DNA of 64,000 nucleotides from Martinezella rhizogenes (GTDB lineage Bacteria > Pseudomonadota > Alphaproteobacteria > Rhizobiales > Rhizobiaceae): assembly GCF_007002745.1 (NCBI RefSeq), contig NZ_SGNY01000011.1, positions 124,001-188,000 of the forward strand. Reading direction: 5' to 3'. Below are positions 1 through 7,989 of the stretch, piece by piece. Both the position numbers and the translations under genes were made by a program. The notes beneath the pieces were generated by a model. The model saw only the letters and a program-made list of their open reading frames with translations. It was not told the origin of the DNA and searched no databases. The first letter of the stretch is position 1, and every line of letters begins with the position of its first letter.

Positions 1-1
1 G

Positions 2-1027
2 CTTTTGAGCTTTTATCCTGAGAATGAGTTGCGCCAAGACGCCCAACTGATTGTCTTCCCCTCGAATGCTCAGCTTGCTTTACGAGCGCATGCGATGGCG
101 GGCGCGACTTTGCGCAGACATATCGCCATCCTGGTGGAAGCAGGCCTAATCGTCCGCAAGGATAGCGCCAATGGAAAGCGCTACGCCCGTAAGGACGGCG
201 AGGGACGCATCGAGAGCGCCTTCGGTTTCGATCTGTCGCCGCTCTTGGCACGGTCCGAAGAGTTGGCGATGAAGGCGCAGCAGGTGATGGCCAACAGAGC
301 GGCGTTCAGGAAGGCCAAGGAGAGCCTGACGATCTGCCGACGCGATGTCCGCAAGCTAATTACGGCCGCGATGGAGGAAGGCGCCGAAGGCGACTGGAAA
401 GCGATCGAGGACATCTATGTAGCGCTTGTGGGCAGAATCCCGCGCGCTCCGACGCTCACCGATGTAACGACGATCCTTGAAGAAATGGAGATGCTGCGCG
501 AGGAGATAGTCAATCGGCTGGAATTTCACGAAAATTCCGAAAATAATAGCACCAATGATGCTCACAATGAGCAGCACATACAGAATTCAAATCCCGAATC
601 CATCCGTGAACTTGAACCTAGCTCTCGAAAAGAGCAGGGAGCGAAGCCGAGCGAAATCCGCCGGCCGAAGAGCGAGCCGCTTAAGGCGTTCCCGTTGGGT
701 GTGGTGTTGAAGGCATGCCCGACGATATCGGACTACGGGCCGGGTGGCGCAATCGGAAACTGGCGAGACTTGATGTCAGCGGCGGTAGTCGTTCGATCGA
801 TGCTGAAGGTGAGCCCCTCGGCCTATCAGGAAGCCTGCGATGCCATGGGGCCGGAAAATGCGGCCGCGGCTGTCGCTTGCATCCTGGAGCGCGCAAACTT
901 CATCAACTCGGCTGGCGGCTATCTGCGGGATCTGACAAGGCGCACGGAACGAGGAGAGTTTTCGCTTGGTCCTATGATAATGGCGTTGTTGAGGGCCAAC
1001 GGGCAGGGGAGTTTGCAAGCTGGGTAG
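2..1027 (+). CDS. repC: RepC replication initiator, 5' end outside window
   Basis: This is the initiator of repABC plasmids, which binds the origin within its own gene. The reading frame is open from the first bases, so the start lies upstream and roughly 60-100 residues are missing compared with the usual ~400. The visible part starts in the winged-helix region: 'GATLRRHIAILVEAGLIVRKD' is the recognition-helix/wing part, followed by a glycine- and arginine-rich turn. A basic middle follows, then an Asn/Ser/Glu-rich linker near residues 175-220. The C-terminal domain carries the 'YGPGGAIGNWRDL' and 'RANFINSAGGYLRDL' motifs typical of RepC. The repA and repB partition genes should lie just upstream. 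Identity is firm; which plasmid group it belongs to cannot be read here. Confidence 0.93.
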   Translation, partial: LLSFYPENELRQDAQLIVFPSNAQLALRAHAMAGATLRRHIAILVEAGLIVRKDSANGKRYARKDGEGRIESAFGFDLSPLLARSEELAMKAQQVMANRAAFRKAKESLTICRRDVRKLITAAMEEGAEGDWKAIEDIYVALVGRIPRAPTLTDVTTILEEMEMLREEIVNRLEFHENSENNSTNDAHNEQHIQNSNPESIRELEPSSRKEQGAKPSEIRRPKSEPLKAFPLGVVLKACPTISDYGPGGAIGNWRDLMSAAVVVRSMLKVSPSAYQEACDAMGPENAAAAVACILERANFINSAGGYLRDLTRRTERGEFSLGPMIMALLRANGQGSLQAG

Positions 1028-1099
1028 GTTTCAATGAGCCCGAACTCGAAAATTAGATGCGGGTGGAGCGGCCAAGAAAGCATCTGGGCAATTTTCTTG

Positions 1100-1115
1100 G
1101 TGGTCAGCTGACCAC
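1100..1115. repeat. 16-bp palindrome copy 1, candidate parS
   Basis: The sequence GTGGTCAGCTGACCAC is a perfect palindrome lying 73 bp after the repC stop. It is repeated exactly at 1554-1569, with a shared 3' tail in the same orientation. In several repABC plasmids the RepB-binding centromere sites are 16-bp-class palindromes close to the rep genes, so a parS role is a reasonable inference. The RepB protein is outside the window and the match to its site cannot be tested here. Confidence 0.6.
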
Positions 1116-1553
1116 AGTCCTAAGCAGCTGAAAATGAACGTATGTTATGGGGGCAGGGTCGTTCCAGCTCTCTGGGTTGGGGGCTGTGGGACGCGTGTGC
1201 TGTGTTGAGAACAGGGGGCGGCGCGCCCAATTGGAAGCAGCGGATTGAGAGGACCACGGCGCCGGGAAGGGCTCGACGGCGCACCCGGCGGTGCGATCTG
1301 GCCGGAGATCGGCGGTGGAACGCATGCGGCTGTCCGCGACCTCTTGGGCCGAGTTCAGGGATGGCTGCGCCGCTCCAATAGGGCGCCGCTGTTGAAAGGT
1401 TTCGTAGATCCATCTGCCCTTGCCAGGCGACGATGGCGCCCCTTTCGCCTTCAGCGATGACAGCGGTATGGGGGGCGGTGATGATGCTTCCTGAAGAAGT
1501 CAGCCTCACAGCCGTGCCCCTCAGGGCACAGGGCGCCGAGGGCATCTTTTTTA

Positions 1554-1569
1554 GTGGTCAGCTGACCAC
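1554..1569. repeat. 16-bp palindrome copy 2, candidate parS
   Basis: This is an exact second copy of GTGGTCAGCTGACCAC, 454 bp from copy 1 and in the same orientation relative to the shared downstream tail. The pairing of palindrome and tail shows that the duplicated unit is longer than the palindrome. A diverged version with one base missing lies at 6161-6175. Confidence 0.6.
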
Positions 1570-1583
1570 AGCCTTAAACAACT

Positions 1584-1601
1584 GAAAAACAATCGTTTTT
1601 C
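1584..1601. terminator. Hairpin with A-tract/T-tract arms
   Basis: A perfect 7-bp stem, GAAAAAC-AATC-GTTTTTC, follows the second palindrome directly. The T-run arm is suited to factor-independent termination of plus-strand transcripts, although the stem is AT-rich and weak. It may instead be part of the repeated partition unit. Confidence 0.35.
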
Positions 1602-1703
1602 GAACGTGATTCTGGAAAGAGAGTTTCTTATCTCATGATCCGCGGATCACGTACTTCCGCGAAAAGCCAGCCACGTGAAGCGGTCCATGCAACCCAAATT
1701 CCG

Positions 1704-2393
1704 CTACTGATCGAATTGCTTGGCAAGCCTACGAACCTTGGCAGCAAGGTCCGTCTCGGGGCTTTCCCCTTCAAGACCCTGCGCTTTGTCGAAACTATCG
1801 ACCTGCAGTTCATGCAAGGCGAAGAAGTCATGGGTGTAGATTGCCTTCTCACTCCCGGCCGTCTTCACGAACACAACGATGTTCTTGGTGTCAACCTGCG
1901 CTTCGAGCCGTATCAGGTGCTCGCTGTAGGCGTCGAAATTTGGGTGCACAAAGCGATAGTTATTGCTGTCTTGAAACTTGGTTGAATCGTCCGCGTCTAC
2001 GACAAAGCCGTCTCCGCTACGCTTGAACTGCATGTTGCACCGCTTGCACGCGGCCGCGAGATTCCAGATCGCATAGCTGAATGGTTTGTAGACCGGCTTT
2101 CCCTTGGGAAGGATGTGCTCGCGATCGGTCATGTACGGGCCCGCACCATTTAGGTTCAGGCGGCAATAACAGCAATTTCCGCCATGGCGCGCGAGGTGAT
2201 AGGCGAGGATCTTGTCCTTCGCGCTTTTGAGCGCCTGCAGTTCGTTCTGGTCCTCGGACTTCCAGTCCCAGGGCTTCTCTATTTCCAAGGCCTTCCCGAC
2301 CGCCGCAGCTTCCTCCACACTCAGCTGAAAATCGTCAAGCGCCGGCAAATAGCGGTCAACCATCGCTCTTGTTGTCCCCGCGCCGCTGTGCAT
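1704..2393 (-). CDS. ptuB: HNH endonuclease, PtuB-like (Septu defence)
   Basis: A 229-residue protein with an HNH nuclease fold. It has a CxxC knuckle at C74/C77, the 'REHILPKGKP' motif with H93, an asparagine at N111 and a second CxxC at C116/C119 ('CKRCN'). This arrangement of paired zinc-binding cysteines around the catalytic histidine is what PtuB proteins of Septu systems show. The gene starts 4 bp after the end of the neighbouring ATPase gene on the same strand, so the two are cotranscribed. In Septu the ATPase PtuA and nuclease PtuB form a complex that restricts phage. A second start (MVDRYL) ten codons in is possible. Confidence 0.78.
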   Translation of the reverse strand: MHSGAGTTRAMVDRYLPALDDFQLSVEEAAAVGKALEIEKPWDWKSEDQNELQALKSAKDKILAYHLARHGGNCCYCRLNLNGAGPYMTDREHILPKGKPVYKPFSYAIWNLAAACKRCNMQFKRSGDGFVVDADDSTKFQDSNNYRFVHPNFDAYSEHLIRLEAQVDTKNIVVFVKTAGSEKAIYTHDFFALHELQVDSFDKAQGLEGESPETDLAAKVRRLAKQFDQ

Positions 2394-2397
2394 CGAC

Positions 2398-3528
2398 CTA
2401 CTCCATCAAGTCTTCAACCGCTTTGAAAAACTTCCGCTGTTTTTCGTCGAAGCTCTTGATCGCCATATCGTTGACGAGCGCAATCGCGCTGTCGCGGGTA
2501 ATTTCACCGCGTTCTACCCGCGCAACGACACCTACCATCTCCTCGCTCACGAAATGGCTTGCTGGCGTGATCACATCAAAAGCGCGCCAAAGGACGCCTT
2601 CCACGTTCGCTGCTGAGTCCTTGGCCTCCTGCAGATCGAGTACGGACGGTTCGCCATCTTGAACTTGAAACACAGAGACAATATCGGGCAAGGCTCCAAG
2701 AGCACCAACGACGATCAAAGGCGCGTGGGTCGCGACGACGATCGTGGCGTTGCGGTAAAAGACTGCCGCGACGATCTTCTCGAGATACTCCCGCTGCCAG
2801 CGGGGATGTAGGCTGTTCTCTGGCTCGTCAATCAGGATAACCGGTTCCTGGCCGATGGAGCTGATCAAGAACACGAGGGAGGAAATCAGTGCGAGTTCAC
2901 CCGAACTGGCATTCAGTAGCTCAATGACTTCGCCATCGTGCCTTTCGAGAAAGACCTGGATTCCGCGAATGCGTCCAAGCCGTCGAAGGCTATCCTCGCT
3001 TCGGAGGATAGCTCCGAATTCTCGACCCAATGAAAACGACAACGCCGATTCCCCTTGGTGAATCCAGAGAATTTCGGCAGGGTTATGCCGACGCAAGAAT
3101 GCGACGACTGCGTCGTAGTCGTTTGGATCGAACAGGAAATCTGCTGGGTCTAGATATGCCGTGTACGGGTCCGAATCGACGAGGAACCCGAACCGTGGCC
3201 GATAACCGCAGTATTCGAGGATCGCGCCGATCTGGTAAAATCGTGAGTCCGGTTGGTCGATGGTCCTTCCGATCGCGCGCTTGACGATGCTCTTTGGAGA
3301 CCTGCTGCCTCTGCCGGCCGTGATGCGCTTCAATCCACGCAAGCCGGAAAAGCGATCATGGGCGGTGTTGGAAATGATTGCCAGATCCCGATCACCACGG
3401 ATCTGGATCGCGAGTTCGCGAAGAAAGCGGCTTTTGCCGGAGCCGTTGGGTCCGACGAGGATGGCAACCTTCTCAGCGACGGGCCTTTGGTTCGCCAGTC
3501 CAAGCCGTTGCAAGTTTGAGGAGGCCAT
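2398..3528 (-). CDS. ptuA: AAA ATPase, PtuA-like (Septu defence)
   Basis: A 376-residue ABC/OLD-type ATPase. Walker A is GPNGSGKS at residues 26-33, a signature-like 'NASSGELALIS' lies near 206-216, Walker B 'ILIDEPENSLHP' is at 231-242, and an H-loop 'VVATHAP' follows. Such compact ATPases paired with an HNH protein are the hallmark of Septu. Only about 20 residues precede Walker A, so the N-terminal strand is short for the family and the start may be imprecise, but ATG at 3526-3528 is the only clear option. It is transcribed before the HNH gene. The Septu assignment rests on the pair; an OLD-like ATPase of another two-gene system is the alternative. Confidence 0.78.
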   Translation of the reverse strand: MASSNLQRLGLANQRPVAEKVAILVGPNGSGKSRFLRELAIQIRGDRDLAIISNTAHDRFSGLRGLKRITAGRGSRSPKSIVKRAIGRTIDQPDSRFYQIGAILEYCGYRPRFGFLVDSDPYTAYLDPADFLFDPNDYDAVVAFLRRHNPAEILWIHQGESALSFSLGREFGAILRSEDSLRRLGRIRGIQVFLERHDGEVIELLNASSGELALISSLVFLISSIGQEPVILIDEPENSLHPRWQREYLEKIVAAVFYRNATIVVATHAPLIVVGALGALPDIVSVFQVQDGEPSVLDLQEAKDSAANVEGVLWRAFDVITPASHFVSEEMVGVVARVERGEITRDSAIALVNDMAIKSFDEKQRKFFKAVEDLME

Positions 3529-3649
3529 TTGATGTCCTGGACGGCACGTTTCGAGTGTGAGGAAGGGCTACGCTACGTAGAGGATCCGAATCAAGCCCTC
3601 CGATGAATACCCTATCCGCCATCCTCTTCAATTTCGTCCAGCGCGGTCT

Positions 3650-4807
3650 TCAGAGCATCCGGGCGGCCTTGCCACTTCGCCGTACCGCACTGTTATAGTA
3701 GCTCGACGCCTGCTGGACCGATCGATGCCGCGACTGCTCCATCGCTTCGGGTAGGGGAATGCCTCGGTTCGCAGCCTCCGTGAGGTACCCGGATCGCAGC
3801 CCGTGCGCCGAAAACTCCGCCGGCTCCAGCCCGGCCATCCTTACCCGCTGCTTGACGATGTCGTTGACGGCCTTCGGATCGAGCGCCCGGCGGCTGACAT
3901 TGCCCCAGCGGTCGATCGCCCGAAACACGCTGCCACTTTCGATTTTGCCGGCCGCCAGCCAGGCGTTCAGGGCGACTACCGGTCGGCCGGTCAAATAGAC
4001 GACTTCGTCCTGATCGGCGCCGGAGGTCTTGGTCCGACCGAGGTGAATCGACAAAGAGGGGAGGAGGCTTCCATCCTCAGCCTCAACCGGGGCTTCGATC
4101 GTCAATTGTTCTCTTCGGAGGCCGGCGACTTCGCTGCGGCGACGACCGCCGGATGCGAAGGCGACCATGAGGATCGCCCGATCGCGCAGATCGCGGAGAC
4201 TGTGTTCGCCGCAGGTTGCCAGCAGCTTCGCCAGCACGTCGCCGGTCACCGCCTTGGCGCTCTTACGAAGGCGTTGTCGCGGCACGGCACGGACGGCGAG
4301 GCGAACGGCCGACTTCAGGGCAGGGGAGGCGAAAGCACCTTGAGCGCCGCGCCATCTCGTTAGCGTCGACCAGTTCGCGAGCCGCCGCCGCACCGTGTCC
4401 GGCGCATGCGGGCCGGTGGACCTGAGGAAGCCGCCATCCCGCAACGCGTGCTCGACGTCGGCCGGCATGCCGTGCTCGGGATCGGTCTCGCGCTGGCGCG
4501 GATTCCAAAGATGATGCACCACGAATTTCAGCAGCAGCGCCTCCGGCGCCGGCCAGGGCAGGGGAGATCCGGTTGCGGCTAACGACCAGGCTTCCAGATA
4601 GGCAAGATCGGAGGTCAGCGCGCGCAGCGTGTTTTCGCCCATGCCTTCGTTGACGAGATGCCGCAGTGTCTCGACATCCTGGTCGGTCAATAACTCGGCG
4701 AGCTTGTCGCGCCGGTCGATCGGCAGCACCGCGGCGATCGTATCGAGCTGTTCTGCGCGGCGCTCGACCGCCGGCGGCACCGCCGGCTGACCCGGCCGCG
4801 CGACCAT
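3650..4807 (-). CDS. Tyrosine recombinase/integrase
   Basis: A 385-residue site-specific recombinase. It has an N-terminal SAM-like DNA-binding part ('ENTLRALTSDLAYLEAWSLA'), then the catalytic domain with the first arginine in 'GGRRRSEVAGL', the 'SAHGLRSG' box, a late histidine in 'SRHRSVQQASSYY' and the nucleophilic tyrosine at its end. I start it at 4805-4807, where its ATG overlaps the stop of the preceding small gene as TAATG; a longer frame would run into that gene. Such integrases beside toxin-antitoxin genes are common after repC on rhizobial plasmids and may resolve multimers or mobilise the neighbouring cassette. A short stretch at 35464-35482 resembles its 3' end. Confidence 0.9.
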   Translation of the reverse strand: MVARPGQPAVPPAVERRAEQLDTIAAVLPIDRRDKLAELLTDQDVETLRHLVNEGMGENTLRALTSDLAYLEAWSLAATGSPLPWPAPEALLLKFVVHHLWNPRQRETDPEHGMPADVEHALRDGGFLRSTGPHAPDTVRRRLANWSTLTRWRGAQGAFASPALKSAVRLAVRAVPRQRLRKSAKAVTGDVLAKLLATCGEHSLRDLRDRAILMVAFASGGRRRSEVAGLRREQLTIEAPVEAEDGSLLPSLSIHLGRTKTSGADQDEVVYLTGRPVVALNAWLAAGKIESGSVFRAIDRWGNVSRRALDPKAVNDIVKQRVRMAGLEPAEFSAHGLRSGYLTEAANRGIPLPEAMEQSRHRSVQQASSYYNSAVRRSGKAARML

Positions 4808-5094
4808 TAGGCCTGCTCCTTCTGTGGCCGCCACCGCGCGATGATCTGCTCGATCTCGCTCCGGTAGTCATACGGGTAGACGATGTCCTCCTCGCGGGCG
4901 AGAAAGGTGAAGATCGTCGCCATGTCCGCACCAATGTGCGGATCGACATTGGCAAGATCGGTGAGATCGAAACCGCCATGCACGTCGGCGTTCCACCAGG
5001 CAAGCAGGAAGTTGGCGACGCGCCGGCCTTGGCCGGTGTCCTCGTGGGCGACGTTCAGGAGCTTTTCGAGCGCAAATCTCACCCGGTCATCCAT
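4807..5094 (-). CDS. Small protein next to integrase (DUF7673-like)
   Basis: A 95-residue acidic protein with the motif 'FLLAWWNADVHGGFDLTDL' in its centre and 'TFLAREEDIVYPYDY' after it. I think it belongs to the DUF7673-type proteins found next to plasmid integrases, but I assign no function. It overlaps the integrase start by one base (TAATG), so the two are translationally coupled. It lies downstream of the antitoxin/PIN-toxin genes on the same strand. Confidence 0.7.
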   Translation of the reverse strand: MDDRVRFALEKLLNVAHEDTGQGRRVANFLLAWWNADVHGGFDLTDLANVDPHIGADMATIFTFLAREEDIVYPYDYRSEIEQIIARWRPQKEQA

Positions 5095-5136
5095 GGCACC
5101 CTCTTCCTCGTCCGTGAGTGCAGCGATTGACGACGT

Positions 5137-5391
5137 TCATCGGGGCAGGCCGTGGTCGTCATGGAGATCATCGTGGTTGGAGGTCGCATCAGCGGGCACG
5201 GTGGCGCGTCCCTCGGCAGCCAGCCTCAGGACCTCGTCCATCGTCCCTTCCCCGGCGGCAATCGATGTCAGCGCAGCAATCGGCCGCCTGTGGCGGCAGA
5301 TCAGGATCTCATCCTGACCTGCCGCCAGGTCAATCAATTCCTCGAGCCGTGCCGAGGCCTCGTCAATCTCAACCAGGAGTTTCATGTTCAA
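5137..5391 (-). CDS. Second antitoxin-like protein (Phd/YefM fold)
   Basis: An 84-residue protein starting 'MKLLVEIDEASARLEELI' and containing 'RHRRPIAALTSI', which matches the start of Phd/YefM-type antitoxins (short strand, helix, strand) with a variable acidic/histidine-rich tail. It starts 7 bp after the stop of the PIN-toxin gene on the same strand. A classical antitoxin already precedes that toxin, so this may be an orphan antitoxin of a lost toxin or a second regulator of the module. Either the first or second Met could be the start. Confidence 0.65.
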   Translation of the reverse strand: MNMKLLVEIDEASARLEELIDLAAGQDEILICRHRRPIAALTSIAAGEGTMDEVLRLAAEGRATVPADATSNHDDLHDDHGLPR

Positions 5392-5397
5392 CGTCCT

Positions 5398-5775
5398 CTA
5401 CCAGACACGTTCGTGCAGCACTGCATCGAATACCAGATCGGTGGAGACGAAAGCGCAATGCTCGAGCCGCGCCTGGGCCGCCAGAATCCGGTCCCAGGGG
5501 TCGCGATGCTCCCAATCGAAGGCAGCGGCGAGTTCGGCATGCAGATCGCTGATGGCAAGAGTCTGCAGGCCGCTGGCGGTCACCGCGGCGCGCAGTTCCT
5601 GCGGTTTCAGGTCGAGCTTCTTCAGCCGCATCTTGTTGTCGAGTTCGTAGAAGGAGACGGCGCTGACGAGGATCGTGTTGGCCTTGTCCTCGATCAGCGA
5701 ACGGGCGGTCGCCGAGAGCCGATCGCTGCCGATCGTCCACCAGTAGACGGCATGGCTGTCGAGCAGCACTTTCAT
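5398..5775 (-). CDS. vapC: PIN-domain toxin, VapC-like
   Basis: A 125-residue PIN-domain ribonuclease. The first acidic residue is in 'MKVLLDSHAVYWW', a glutamate in 'VSAVSFYELDNKM', and the later aspartates in 'DPWDRILAAQA' and 'FVSTDLVFD' complete the metal site. The 'HDPWDR'-type motif is typical of VapC toxins paired with Phd-like antitoxins. Its ATG overlaps the antitoxin stop (ATGA at 5772-5775), the usual arrangement for type II modules where the antitoxin is made first. It likely cleaves RNA and supports plasmid maintenance. Confidence 0.88.
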   Translation of the reverse strand: MKVLLDSHAVYWWTIGSDRLSATARSLIEDKANTILVSAVSFYELDNKMRLKKLDLKPQELRAAVTASGLQTLAISDLHAELAAAFDWEHRDPWDRILAAQARLEHCAFVSTDLVFDAVLHERVW

Positions 5776-6062
5776 GAGCGGTTCTTAGGATCGCTGGACT
5801 CGCCCTGCCAGATGCCGGTTTCTTCGGTGAAGTCGCCGGCGTCGATCGCCGCCTGTTCGGCATCGACGTCGTCGAACAGGTCGTCGGGAAGTTGGCGATG
5901 ACGCAACAGGCCAAACGGTCGCTTGCCGCCATCGGCGGGGCCGATCCGGGCATAGATTTCGTTGCCGCGCATGATGATGATTTCCTCGCCCTGATTGGCG
6001 CGTTCGAGCACCTCGGCGAAATTCTTGCGCGCCTCGCTGATCTTGTAGGTCGACTGCGGCAT
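5772..6062 (-). CDS. Phd/YefM-family antitoxin
   Basis: A 96-residue antitoxin. Its N-terminal 'YKISEARKNFAEVLERANQGEEIIIMRGNE' region is the Phd/YefM DNA-binding fold, with an acidic C-terminal arm expected to wrap the toxin. I start it at 6060-6062 because a GGAGG ribosome site sits 6 bases upstream there; a longer frame exists without one. The gene is first in the module, directly behind a near-consensus promoter and an inverted repeat at -35, consistent with autoregulation. Confidence 0.88.
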   Translation of the reverse strand: MPQSTYKISEARKNFAEVLERANQGEEIIIMRGNEIYARIGPADGGKRPFGLLRHRQLPDDLFDDVDAEQAAIDAGDFTEETGIWQGESSDPKNRS

Positions 6063-6092
6063 GGACGGCCTCCGAAAGCTGAGATGACCGCT

Positions 6093-6120
6093 ATTATAGC
6101 TCAATTGGCAAGGCGTACAA
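6093..6120 (-). promoter_or_regulatory. Promoter of the antitoxin/toxin operon
   Basis: On the minus strand, TTGTAC (6115-6120) and TATAAT (6093-6098) are separated by 16 bp, a near-consensus sigma-70 promoter pointing at the antitoxin gene 31 bp downstream. Confidence 0.75.
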
Positions 6121-6133
6121 GCAGGCTGTACGC
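6113..6133. promoter_or_regulatory. Inverted repeat over the -35 box, candidate antitoxin operator
   Basis: GCGTACA and TGTACGC form perfect 7-bp arms around a 7-bp spacer. The repeat covers the -35 element of the promoter, the expected place for autorepression by a Phd-type antitoxin. Confidence 0.6.
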
Positions 6134-6160
6134 ATCACTTTTGATAAGGGTTACTTATCG

Positions 6161-6175
6161 GTGGTCAGCGACCAC
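6161..6175. repeat. Diverged third copy of the post-repC palindrome
   Basis: GTGGTCAGCGACCAC is the 16-bp palindrome seen at 1100 and 1554 with one central T missing. The outer six bases of each arm are intact. The ~35-bp tail of the other copies is not present here. Confidence 0.5.
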
Positions 6176-6250
6176 GAGCACATTTATCGGATGTGAGGAA
6201 CCTTAACATCGATATGGCGTTCGTTTAGGAAATCGTTTACCATAAAATCA

Positions 6251-7372
6251 ATGACTTATGATCTCGCGAAAATCAGCATTTCTACCCTGATGCGGCCGGC
6301 TTTCGACGCCGGCATCGCACTCACCCGTCTCGACGAGCGCATCGCCCGCTCGCCGGTCGGCGCGGGCTTCCTCGAACGGTCGCAGTTCACTGATGCCTGC
6401 GCCTCGCTGTGGATCGACGGCGAACTCGTTCATCTCGAAGACCTCGTCCTCCACGACCACACCCGCGATATTCGCACGCCCACACACGAACTGACCATCG
6501 CCCGCGACGTTTTACGAACGCGCCGTCGTATCACTGGGCAGTCACCGGATTGGGCCTTGTCGGCAGAGGGTATCCGAGTTTTGCGACAGACTTCGGACAT
6601 CAGTCCGGCGGGAGCCGAAACGGTTGATCCAGCCGGTGCCACCAAACGCGTCGTCGTGGTCGAACCAGTAGGGGAGGGAGAGGATGACGACGACATCGGA
6701 AATCTCCCCGGCGTCGATTACGCCGCCATCGATGCGATCCTTGCTCGCTCTGACGCCGCGATCGAACGAGCCAGAAAGCCTGGCCGGGCTCCGGCCGATC
6801 CGATGATCTACGATCTCGACTGGGATGAGGATGCCCGGCTCGACGAATGGCGCGGGGTGTTGCGGCAGGCGGAAAATCTGCCGGCGGTGCTGCAGGCGAT
6901 CATCGCCCTCGACGCCTGGAACGAGCTTGCCGTCCTCCAGCACGCGCCCTGGCTGGGCCGGCTGTTGGCCGCCTCCGTTCTGCGCCAGGCCGGCGTTACC
7001 ACCGGTGCCCATCTTGCCGCCATCAATCTTGGCCTCAAAACCATCCCCGTCGATCGGCGCCGGCATCGCGATCGGGAAACCCGGTTGCTCGCCATCGCTC
7101 AGGGTTTGCTGGCGGCCGCCGAGATCGGTATGAAGGAGCATGACCGGCTGACGCTGGCGCGCACCCTGTTCGAGCGGAAGCTGGAGGGGCGCCGAACATC
7201 ATCCAAACTGCCGGAACTGGTCGAGCTCGTCATGGCAAGGCCGCTGGTGTCGGCGGGGATGGTGGCAAAGACGCTGGAAGTGACGCCGCAGGCGGCGCGG
7301 CGGATCGTTTTGGAGCTGGGGCTCAGAGAGATGACGGGGAGGGGGAGGTTTCGGGCGTGGGGGATCCTGTAG
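6251..7372 (+). CDS. DUF1612 / HTH DNA-binding protein of rhizobial plasmids
   Basis: A 373-residue protein with the N-terminal '[30 protein letters not shown]' region and '[13 protein letters not shown]' motif of the DUF1612 family, and a C-terminal helix-turn-helix around '[27 protein letters not shown]'. The shape resembles the Fic/DUF4172-type helper plus wHTH seen in many rhizobial plasmid genes. Its molecular role is not established; it is usually annotated only by family. It is divergent from the toxin-antitoxin operon, and the diverged palindrome sits in the shared spacer. Confidence 0.8.
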   Translation: MTYDLAKISISTLMRPAFDAGIALTRLDERIARSPVGAGFLERSQFTDACASLWIDGELVHLEDLVLHDHTRDIRTPTHELTIARDVLRTRRRITGQSPDWALSAEGIRVLRQTSDISPAGAETVDPAGATKRVVVVEPVGEGEDDDDIGNLPGVDYAAIDAILARSDAAIERARKPGRAPADPMIYDLDWDEDARLDEWRGVLRQAENLPAVLQAIIALDAWNELAVLQHAPWLGRLLAASVLRQAGVTTGAHLAAINLGLKTIPVDRRRHRDRETRLLAIAQGLLAAAEIGMKEHDRLTLARTLFERKLEGRRTSSKLPELVELVMARPLVSAGMVAKTLEVTPQAARRIVLELGLREMTGRGRFRAWGIL

Positions 7373-7482
7373 CACCTGTCACTATTTGGATCGGGACCGC
7401 CGCGCGATCCAGATAGCGTCGCTTTGTGGATGCGCGCCGATCAGAGAAATCCTGCATCCATTAAGTGACCCTTCCACAGTGG

Positions 7483-7953
7483 TTAGACCGGGTCCGCGCG
7501 TTTGCGGGTCATAAGTCTACAAGCCAGATGTTGATCTCCCCAGCGGGTCGCGAACGCTTCCGAGACTTCAAACCAACTCCCATCGTTGCCGGCGCCGTGG
7601 TTGGCGCCCATGCACGAACATTGGCATTCATGGTGCTGGGCATTCATGCAGGAAGGGGAACATTTCTCCTGCTCGCGATAGGGCTGGATCACATAAAGCT
7701 GCCTGTATTTCTCCAGCGCCCGTGTCACGAAGTCGTTGAACCAAGCTTTTGGCAGTTCCCAGCATTGCAGAGGCTCGATCCAGGCAGGCTGCAGCTTTTG
7801 CCCGTGATGCAGCCAAAGCCGATTGTGCTGGGAGTAAGGGAGGCGTGCCCGTATCCGCTGGCCTTTGCCGCCGCGTCTCAGAACTACAGGGATTGTCTTC
7901 TGGTTCCAGACGCGCCGGAGTTCGCTGTCACTGATATCTGCCCCCATTGACAT
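7483..7953 (-). CDS. Conserved cysteine-rich protein, function unknown
   Basis: A 156-residue protein. The N-terminal half is basic ('TIPVVLRRGGKGQRIRARLP', 'LWLHHGQKLQPAWI') and contains 'WELPKAWFNDFVTRALEKY'. The C-terminal half has a cluster of five cysteines and several histidines in 'CSPSCMNAQHHECQCSCMG' followed by NHG, then 'WFEVSEAFATRWGDQHLACRL'. The cluster looks like a metal- or Fe-S-binding site. I recognise it as a type of widely scattered hypothetical protein but know no function. It begins 36 bp after the end of the giant NTPase gene on the same strand, so it could be the last gene of the defence operon. Confidence 0.72.
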   Translation of the reverse strand: MSMGADISDSELRRVWNQKTIPVVLRRGGKGQRIRARLPYSQHNRLWLHHGQKLQPAWIEPLQCWELPKAWFNDFVTRALEKYRQLYVIQPYREQEKCSPSCMNAQHHECQCSCMGANHGAGNDGSWFEVSEAFATRWGDQHLACRLMTRKRADPV

Positions 7954-7989
7954 CCCCCTCCTGTTATATGATCTCGGTCCCTGACAACC

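Larger units (their letters stand above)
1028..1703. other. Post-repC intergenic region
   Basis: About 675 bases lie between repC and the Septu-like pair. The region begins and ends with two near-identical ~35-bp units, each made of a perfect 16-bp palindrome followed by a CACAG..TAA.CA.CTGAAAA tail (1100-1134 and 1554-1588). The GC-rich stretch between them has minus-strand frames open from about 1545 to 1120, but I see no recognisable family, start signal or codon pattern, so I do not call a gene. The layout fits the incompatibility/partition segment that often follows repC. Confidence 0.6.

Noticed and set aside
1120..1545. Minus-strand open frame of 141 codons between the two palindromes
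   Set aside because: Pro/Arg-rich composition, no ribosome site and no recognisable motif; open frames are expected by chance in such GC-rich DNA.
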